Source: Chloroflexota bacterium
GTDB taxonomy: Bacteria > Chloroflexota > Anaerolineae > Promineifilales > Promineifilaceae
NCBI GenBank assembly: GCA_008501785.1
Contig: QQUD01000134.1
Location: 1 to 5,919 of the forward strand
Length of the DNA stretch: 5,919 nt
Reading direction: 5' to 3'
Of this stretch, positions 1-4,006 are shown piece by piece (the stretch's first letter is position 1; the number at the start of each line of letters is the position of its first letter). The position numbers were made by a program, and so were the translations under genes. Under the pieces are notes generated by a model. That model had not been told where the DNA came from. It searched no databases and saw only the letters and a program-made list of their open reading frames with translations.

Positions 1-1276
1 CCTGCTGGGTCGAGCCGCCAGCAAGCGTGGCGAGAGCAGCGGCGGCCATACCTGAGCCAGACCCACATTCGGCCTGACATCCACCAATTTCGGCCGCAAA
101 TGTAGCATGGGCTGCAATAAAAACGCCGATGATGCCGCCAGCAAGCATAGCTTTTACGATTTCATCTTGCGATAGTCCCATTGCTTTCGCTGCGCCAATA
201 CAGGCTCCAGGCAATCCACCGCAAGCTCCGGCTGTTGGTGCTGCCACAATCAAGCCCATTGCGCTCTTTGATTCCATTAAGGCTGTCGTATACAAAATGA
301 TCTGGTTCAACACACCGCCATCAATCAGGTTGTGGCTTTTCATCTGGGTGTGGAAATTGCCGGATTGATATCCCAGGATGCGATCTGCATACTCTGTACC
401 TGCAAGGCCAGCATCGATGGCGTTTTCCATGATGGTGATGATGTTTGCCATTTTTTGCATCACCTGATCATGTGTGATAGCTCCTCGTTTGCGCTCATAA
501 TGGATGGCTAGTTCCCAAAGATTGAGCTGCTGATCGCGATTGTAGGCTAACATTTCCGCACAGGTGATGAATGGAACGTTGATCTCCTTGTGCGACATAA
601 CAGGGAGCACTGGAGTGATTTGTTTGATGGATTGAATTTTGAATTGCGCGTGCAATAAAGTGATTGTTTCCTGGCTCAAGAAACTCTGTGATTTTATTTC
701 GATAAATTGAGCAGTATCGCCACTCAATAAGTGAATTTCATCAGCCGAAATAGTCTTGAGCAAGTGCTTTAATAGTTGATTCCCATCGAATTTGAGATAA
801 ATAAGAGTTTCGTAGTAGTCACCTACTATTGAAACTTTAACGCCATCTATCTCGATCACTTCGATGATGCCTCCGCCGGTGGAAACGGCCGTTAGCGAAT
901 GCACTCCTTTAGCATTAGAAACCGTCATCTTATACGCATTGGGATGGTCAGATTCGAGGGGCGTAATCTTGATTTCAATGGGAATTCCAGCTTCTTGAAT
1001 CCACTCTGGAGACTCTGCCATGCGCTCATCGGTGGCATCCCACCCCAAGAGTCCAGCAAACAGTCCCATATCCGAACCCTGGCTTTCGTGTGTGGTTGCC
1101 AGCGAACCATTTGGATCAAATTCAATGAGCACGTCTTGGATTTCTCCATCCATCAAATCTCGGACTATTCGCCCAATTCGCACTGCGGCAGCGCAGTGCG
1201 AACTCGATGGTCCACGCATGACAGGACCAATCACATCATTGAAGATACTTGGATAGGTTAGGGGGATAGTATTCAA
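1..1276 (-). CDS. sdaA: L-serine dehydratase, fused beta and alpha domains, 3' end cut by window
   Basis: This enzyme deaminates L-serine to pyruvate and ammonia using a [4Fe-4S] cluster in the cytoplasm. The frame is open for 425 codons to the left edge. The beta domain shows VIGPVMRGPSSSH (residues 15-27) and VSTGGG (131-136). A divergent ACT-like segment follows (about 143-220). The alpha domain has LIVAAPTAGACGGLPG (Cys352) and GGCQAECGSGSGMAAAA; Cys400 of GCQ matches the first cluster ligand. The other two ligands, in the family motif CDPVxGLVxVPC, would lie beyond the window. By comparison with Bacillus-type SdaAB (about 220 aa) plus SdaAA (about 300 aa), the complete fusion should be near 520 aa. 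The start is TTG at 1276, chosen because GAGAGG lies 9 nt upstream and no ATG precedes the conserved N-terminus. The only earlier in-frame start, another TTG, overlaps that ribosome binding site, and an in-frame TGA lies just before it. An extra cysteine (AEC) sits next to the GCQ motif. The family call is firm; the start is likely. Confidence 0.9.
   Translation of the reverse strand, partial: MNTIPLTYPSIFNDVIGPVMRGPSSSHCAAAVRIGRIVRDLMDGEIQDVLIEFDPNGSLATTHESQGSDMGLFAGLLGWDATDERMAESPEWIQEAGIPIEIKITPLESDHPNAYKMTVSNAKGVHSLTAVSTGGGIIEVIEIDGVKVSIVGDYYETLIYLKFDGNQLLKHLLKTISADEIHLLSGDTAQFIEIKSQSFLSQETITLLHAQFKIQSIKQITPVLPVMSHKEINVPFITCAEMLAYNRDQQLNLWELAIHYERKRGAITHDQVMQKMANIITIMENAIDAGLAGTEYADRILGYQSGNFHTQMKSHNLIDGGVLNQIILYTTALMESKSAMGLIVAAPTAGACGGLPGACIGAAKAMGLSQDEIVKAMLAGGIIGVFIAAHATFAAEIGGCQAECGSGSGMAAAALATLAGGSTQQ
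884..893. repeat. AACGGCCGTT palindrome, copy 1
   Basis: Perfect decamer palindrome inside the serine dehydratase beta domain, read as Thr-Ala-Val (residues 129-131) just before STGGG. It is one of six perfect copies in the window. Confidence 0.9.
1177..1202. other. Perfect 11-bp hairpin in the 5' coding part of serine dehydratase
   Basis: TTCGCACTGCG and CGCAGTGCGAA form a perfect 11-bp dyad around a 4-nt loop (GCAG on the plus strand). It lies about 75 nt into the serine dehydratase reading frame and covers the codons of the SSHCAAAVRI stretch, just after the GPSSSH motif. In mRNA it would form a stable stem-loop near the start of translation. There is no U-run after it, so it is not a terminator. 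A regulatory role is inference. Confidence 0.6.
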
Positions 1277-1285
1277 AACGGGTAT

Positions 1286-1291
1286 CCTCTC
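1286..1291 (-). promoter_or_regulatory. Ribosome binding site for serine dehydratase
   Basis: On the minus strand GAGAGG stands 9 nt before the TTG at 1276. It decides this non-ATG start: the reading frame has no ATG upstream of the conserved GPVMRGPSSSH motif, and the upstream frame is closed by TGA. Confidence 0.55.
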
Positions 1292-1339
1292 TTTTTTCAA
1301 TTTGCTTTTTCAGCATGGTTCAAAATTTATTTCGGTAAT

Positions 1340-1384
1340 AAGATTTATCAACAGATTTCGTCGATTACACAGATTTTTATCTGG
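1340..1384. repeat. Degenerate AGATT-type direct repeats
   Basis: AGATT or GATTA cores recur at about 10-12 bp spacing (1341, 1353, 1363, 1371), followed by ATCTGG, which can fold back on the last unit. The pattern resembles the dispersed 'acagattnnncagattacacagattt' intergenic repeats that I associate from memory with Chloroflexota genomes. Only one copy is in the window, so its dispersal cannot be shown here. Confidence 0.45.
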
Positions 1385-1408
1385 AATTTGCCCTAAATGT
1401 AACCGTTC

Positions 1409-1473
1409 AGGTGCGACGCACTTTTCCCAGAGTAATGCGCCACAACAATGTCGTTTGCAAGTGCATCGCACCT
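1409..1473. repeat. 65-bp inverted-repeat element, MITE- or REP-like
   Basis: The left arm AGGTGCGACGCACTT (1409-1423) matches the reverse complement of the right arm AAGTGCATCGCACCT (1459-1473) at 14 of 15 positions, with 35 bp between them. It is intergenic and has no coding capacity. The arms are themselves partly palindromic (GTGCGACGCAC). A small non-autonomous or REP-like repeat is the best guess. No target-site duplication is visible beside it. Confidence 0.5.
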
Positions 1474-1561
1474 ATACGCTTACAAATAACATTTTATGCT
1501 TTCTTCTTTTGATCAATAAATTTGAGACTTCTACCCGTTAGAGCGTCAAAAAGTAGAAAGG

Positions 1562-2425
1562 TTACACTTTTTTTGGTGAGGGTATTGCCCACTCTTCGTG
1601 TTGAATTACGTCTTGAATCCGCTTGACTAAATCATCTGGAGGCGCATGATCGATGAGTGTCTTATAAAGTTCCGTGACTTTGCGGATACCTTCAATCTCA
1701 ACACCAATGGCTTGCGGCGTAATAAAGGATGCTTCTTCTACATGATTGCCATCCAATCTCTTAATCCAGCCTTTGTCCAGTGAAAAACTCATTAGATTTT
1801 CGCAGCGACAATCATTATTTAGATCATACAGCGAGCAATTCCGGCACAGAAAGCCTTTCAAATTATGACGAGCGCGATGAACCAACACTTTGACTGCGCC
1901 TTCTGATTTTTCCAAAATATTGGCTACATCTTTCACCGGTAGGTTCAATATTACATACAAGATAAATGCCATTCGTTGGTAAAATGATAAACATCGCAGC
2001 AGTCCGGTAAAACATCCTTCTTTGATTTGATTAAGAAGGAATTGTTTTTCTCTATCAGAAAAAGTTTCAGTTGTTCCCTGATCGCAATTTGAGTGCAAAA
2101 GAAATTCCAGTGCAGCGAAGTTGTTTACCTTTTGCTTCTTCAACAGCTGGCAACATAGATTTTTGGCAATTGTATATATCCAGGTAAAAAGTTGACTGTC
2201 CCCCCTAAACTGGTCAATATGCTGGCACACGCGGATAAATGTTTCTTGGGTAATAACCTCGGCATCTTCATGAATTCCTGTCATTCTGTATGCCAAGTTG
2301 TAGATTTTTATGCCATAAGTTGAATAAAGAAGATTGATCCCGTCTTCTTGCCTATTCTTAAGGCTGTAGATTACTACTTTTTCGTCAATACTTTCATTTG
2401 AGTTTGAGTTGTTGTAATTTGCCAC
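1562..2425 (-). CDS. ECF-type sigma-70 factor with C-terminal cysteine motif
   Basis: Alternative sigma factor of 287 aa that would direct RNA polymerase to its own promoter set. Region 2 spans about residues 30-97: DAEVITQETFIRV (54-66) is the polymerase-binding helix, and FRGDSQLFTWIYTIAKN (73-89) is the -10 recognition part. Region 4 spans about 125-193, with a helix-turn-helix at LPVKDVANILEKSEGAVKVL. It is about 90 residues longer than a minimal ECF factor. The extension opens with C194-x2-C197-x8-C206-x-C208 (CRNCSLYDLNNDCRC) and then FSLDKGWI, a pattern I know from ECF factors ending in 'CSLxxPxNPCxC..GW'. The rest is helical and charged. The start is GTG at 2425 with AGGA 10 nt upstream. 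It overlaps the end of the kinase-like gene by 32 bases, which suggests translational coupling. There is no anti-sigma gene beside it. Metal or redox sensing by the cysteines is inference. Confidence 0.85.
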   Translation of the reverse strand: MANYNNSNSNESIDEKVVIYSLKNRQEDGINLLYSTYGIKIYNLAYRMTGIHEDAEVITQETFIRVCQHIDQFRGDSQLFTWIYTIAKNLCCQLLKKQKVNNFAALEFLLHSNCDQGTTETFSDREKQFLLNQIKEGCFTGLLRCLSFYQRMAFILYVILNLPVKDVANILEKSEGAVKVLVHRARHNLKGFLCRNCSLYDLNNDCRCENLMSFSLDKGWIKRLDGNHVEEASFITPQAIGVEIEGIRKVTELYKTLIDHAPPDDLVKRIQDVIQHEEWAIPSPKKV

Positions 2426-2981
2426 AGATGTAAAATCCTAATTTATTCCAATTTGTTACATAAAACACGATTAGGAAATCGTGGTTACGAATTTGGCATT
2501 TATAAAACCCTTCATCTTTCTCAAAATCATAGATGATGCACCCATCGTAAAAATCCTCAATAATGAGGTTCTTTTTTTCAAGCTCTACGAAAAAATGCAA
2601 TATCTGCTCGAAAACGGCCGTTCGCTTTTGTACAGGCAGTTCCATGAACTTCCAATGGGTTGATTGCGGATCATTTCTATCTTCATCGGGCGATCCCAAC
2701 ACACGCCCCGGAACCCAATCATGCTGCATTACCGTGCGGTCAGCCAATTCAACAAGCTTCCGGTTTTTAGGAATCAACCGGCTTTCACAGGAATTGTAAA
2801 AGGATATGATTTCATGGAGATTGTCCAGTGGTGTACTCTCAAGATTCAGAACCTTGATCCAAACAGGTCCTGTATTCGTTTGCAGACTGTAACATTTGTT
2901 TCCTGAATCCTGATTCAAATACTTTTCGAACACGGTTCCAAGAGAGTCCATGTATTGTTCGGTTGTCATTTGTAGAGCCAT
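2394..2981 (-). CDS. Short protein-kinase-like protein, probably truncated or inactive
   Basis: Protein of 195 aa if started at ATG 2981. A TTG at 2996 would add five residues, and an ATG at 2969 is also possible; none has a good ribosome binding site. It resembles, from memory, bacterial Ser/Thr kinase-like or phosphotransferase-like proteins. VWIKV (residues 45-49 counted from the TTG) fits the beta-3 lysine strand, HDWVPGRVL (92-100) the hinge, and IEDFYDGCIIYDFE (146-159) the catalytic loop. The family then usually has CDID as the metal-binding triad equivalent. Here the position reads CQIR (167-170), and the protein ends about 30 residues later in unrelated hydrophobic sequence, so the C-lobe is missing. 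The 3' end overlaps the sigma gene. It may be a pseudokinase that acts on the sigma factor, or a decaying gene. The gene is fairly certain, the fold moderately so, and the activity doubtful. Confidence 0.6.
   Translation of the reverse strand: MALQMTTEQYMDSLGTVFEKYLNQDSGNKCYSLQTNTGPVWIKVLNLESTPLDNLHEIISFYNSCESRLIPKNRKLVELADRTVMQHDWVPGRVLGSPDEDRNDPQSTHWKFMELPVQKRTAVFEQILHFFVELEKKNLIIEDFYDGCIIYDFEKDEGFYKCQIRNHDFLIVFYVTNWNKLGFYICGKLQQLKLK
2466..2483. other. Short hairpin upstream of the sigma factor start
   Basis: CACGATT and AATCGTG form a 7-bp perfect stem with a 4-nt loop. On the minus strand it is followed by TTTTAT. It lies in the unusual 3' tail of the kinase-like gene, about 40 nt before the GTG of the sigma gene. 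It could act as a weak terminator or attenuator, but the stem is AT-rich and the U-run is short. Confidence 0.35.
2613..2622. repeat. AACGGCCGTT palindrome, copy 2
   Basis: Perfect decamer inside the kinase-like gene, encoding Thr-Ala-Val in KRTAVFEQ, in the same codon phase as copy 1. Confidence 0.9.
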
Positions 2982-3010
2982 GTGATTTTTCAACAACTGA
3001 TTTATGAACT

Positions 3011-3139
3011 TTATTCTTGCAGTAAATTTGTCAGGGGAGTGCCGAAATAAAATTCGGCCGTTTCCATAGTTGAAAAGATATCAATCGAATGTTTGCGAGA
3101 GGCACCTCTTGCATAAATCATCATTAGTGAGGTTTCCAT
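3011..3139 (-). CDS. Candidate 42-aa small protein upstream of kinase-like gene
   Basis: An open frame of 42 codons starts with ATG at 3139 (METSLMMIYARG) and ends in TPLTNLLQE before TAA. It contains no strongly hydrophobic segment and I do not recognise a family. It lies between the candidate promoter at 3180-3223 and the kinase-like gene, with 29 bases between its stop and ATG 2981. Its own ribosome binding site is poor (CTGAGCG), so translation would depend on the overlapping 16-codon frame upstream, or on the ATG pair at 3124-3119. A CGGCCG core at 3055-3060 falls in the usual Thr-Ala phase, which weakly favours coding. It may instead be a remnant of a broken gene. Confidence 0.3.
   Translation of the reverse strand: METSLMMIYARGASRKHSIDIFSTMETAEFYFGTPLTNLLQE
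3041..3058. other. Short inverted repeat
   Basis: GCCGAA and TTCGGC form a 6-bp stem around ATAAAA inside the small 42-codon frame. No U-run follows on the minus strand. A second imperfect stem lies at 3095-3112 (GCGAGAGG against CCTCTTGC). Neither has an evident role. Confidence 0.3.
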
Positions 3140-3174
3140 TGGCGCTCAGTAAATATTTCAGATTTGATCGTCAT
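3124..3174 (-). CDS. Candidate 16-codon leader frame with strong ribosome binding site
   Basis: ATG at 3174 is preceded at 5 nt by GGAGAGGAAG, the best Shine-Dalgarno sequence in the window. The frame encodes MTIKSEIFTERQWKPH and stops at TAA, which overlaps an ATG (TAATG) of the next small frame. The arrangement resembles a leader peptide coupled to the downstream frame. Alternatively, this and the following frame are two halves of one small gene split by a frameshift. Confidence 0.3.
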   Translation of the reverse strand: MTIKSEIFTERQWKPH

Positions 3175-3179
3175 TCTTA

Positions 3180-3223
3180 CTTCCTCTCCGTTTATTATAA
3201 GATAGGTAGCACCTATTTGTAAT
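3180..3223 (-). promoter_or_regulatory. Candidate promoter with dyad in the spacer, plus ribosome binding site
   Basis: On the minus strand a perfect TATAAT (3199-3194) follows ATTACA (3223-3218, four of six matches to TTGACA) with an 18-bp spacer. The spacer holds the dyad ATAGGT-GCT-ACCTAT (3202-3216), which also covers the stop codon of the upstream gene. GGAGAGGAAG (3189-3180) lies just downstream, which would give a very short leader. This placement suits expression of the small frames, kinase-like protein and sigma factor. A repressor or MerR-like activator binding the dyad is inference; the dyad could also act as a weak terminator stem. Confidence 0.45.
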
Positions 3224-3782
3224 CCCCGATTGGTTCATGCCTCCATACTTGAGCTTCTATGTAAGGAGCCAGATGAACAGGCAAACGATTCTCCCAACCC
3301 TCTTCTGGCAACCCTTTCTCAGCAATGATTGTTTGAATTTCTGAGAGCGTAAATACCTGGCCGTGAAAATCAGGTTCGTAAATATCTGCTGGCTTCTCGA
3401 GACCCAGCCAGCGCGAAATCATGCTGTCTGGATAGGTAAAACTTACATCAACTTCTGTAAAAATTGAAAGCGGAATTTGAATTTCAGCATGTAACTCCTT
3501 ATCTGGTGCATTTTTAACCATCCATTTTGATGAGCCAAGCACCATAGGAATGGGATAGGAGGCTTGCGGTTTACCACCCTTTGCGATAAACGCTTCACGC
3601 GTCCAGCGCTCTGATTCTCTCCGGTTCTGAAAATAACCAACGGGGTCTTTAAACCTTGAGCCAAAGGGCGTATCATCGGCCAATGTTTTCATAATTTTGA
3701 TTGCTTCTTCGTCACTTAGCGAAGACAGACTCCGAAATGGTTCGGTACCCTTTCGGTAGTAATAGGTAAAATAATCTATCAT
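3213..3782 (-). CDS. Conserved-type protein of unknown function, 189 aa
   Basis: An intact gene with ATG at 3782 and AAGGA six bases before it, so the start is secure. The protein is soluble-looking, with no signal peptide or membrane segment, and rich in aromatic residues (MIDYFTYYYRKG at the start, GWENRLPVHLAP near the end). Distinct stretches are FKDPVGYFQNRRESERWTRE (residues 44-63), MVLGSSKWM (80-88), and IQIPLSIFTEVDVSFTYPDS (about 101-120), followed by MISRWLGLEKP. I recall similar uncharacterised proteins in other bacteria but cannot name a domain or function. It precedes the candidate promoter of the kinase-like/sigma group, and its stop codon lies within that promoter's spacer dyad. 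It may be transcribed with the decayed gene upstream or alone; no clear promoter is seen in the 23 bases between them. Confidence 0.8.
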   Translation of the reverse strand: MIDYFTYYYRKGTEPFRSLSSLSDEEAIKIMKTLADDTPFGSRFKDPVGYFQNRRESERWTREAFIAKGGKPQASYPIPMVLGSSKWMVKNAPDKELHAEIQIPLSIFTEVDVSFTYPDSMISRWLGLEKPADIYEPDFHGQVFTLSEIQTIIAEKGLPEEGWENRLPVHLAPYIEAQVWRHEPIGDYK

Positions 3783-3805
3783 TGTTTTCCTTATAGATAG
3801 AGAGG

Positions 3806-3953
3806 CTAATTCTCTTTGAGCGGTAGCTGGAAACCTGATGAAGAGCCATAAACGTGTTCAAATATCATGACTGTAATCGTCGCTGCTTGTTCAACATCCT
3901 GGCCAAATTTTGCGTGAAAAGAACTTTGTACTCCTGAACTTGAGATTATCCAT
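3806..3953 (-). pseudogene. Decayed small gene with two apparent frameshifts
   Basis: ATG at 3953 has GAAGGA six bases upstream. The first frame reads MDNLK and then loses sense, stopping at TGA 3891. A second frame from about 3940 reads VQEYKVLFTQ. A third reads KFGQDVEQAATITVMIFEHV and ends in PLKEN before TAG at 3806. Joining them needs one extra base near 3938-3941 and one in the A-run at 3908-3911 (written as TTTT on the plus strand). The repaired product would be a coherent protein of about 49 aa with a regular amphipathic pattern. No start codon opens the third frame upstream of its internal ATG. I do not recognise the family. Real decay or homopolymer sequencing error would both explain it. 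Confidence 0.45.
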
Positions 3954-4006
3954 CTTCAATCCTTCGCCCTCTAAACTGAATTGTCGATTTAATACCCCAT
4001 GAAATC

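Larger units (their letters stand above)
1277..1561. other. Intergenic region between sigma factor and serine dehydratase
   Basis: This 285-bp stretch holds no gene I can support. The open frame at 1302-1541 on the plus strand has no ribosome binding site and no recognisable protein pattern. The region carries a run of AGATT-like direct repeats (1340-1384) and a near-perfect inverted repeat (1409-1473). I see no clear promoter for serine dehydratase: a TTGAAC near 1320 on the minus strand lacks a matching -10 box. I also see no strong terminator after the sigma gene. Confidence 0.6.

Noticed and set aside
899..1261. 120-aa open frame on the plus strand
   Set aside because: It is antisense to the serine dehydratase, whose frame shows family motifs throughout. 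No ribosome binding site or protein pattern supports it.
1302..1541. 79-aa plus-strand frame in the intergenic region
   Set aside because: It runs through the AGATT repeats and the inverted-repeat element, lacks a ribosome binding site and has no recognisable pattern.
2460..2483. Rho-independent terminator before the sigma gene
   Set aside because: The 7-bp stem is AT-rich and the following TTTTAT is short, and it lies inside coding sequence; kept only as a hairpin.
2481..2906. Plus-strand frames opposite the kinase-like gene
   Set aside because: They are overlapping shadows of the minus-strand gene, with no start signals.
3900..3915. Programmed -1 frameshift in the small decayed gene
   Set aside because: The AAAATTT run is not in the right register for a standard slippery heptamer, and two shifts are needed, so decay or sequence error is simpler.
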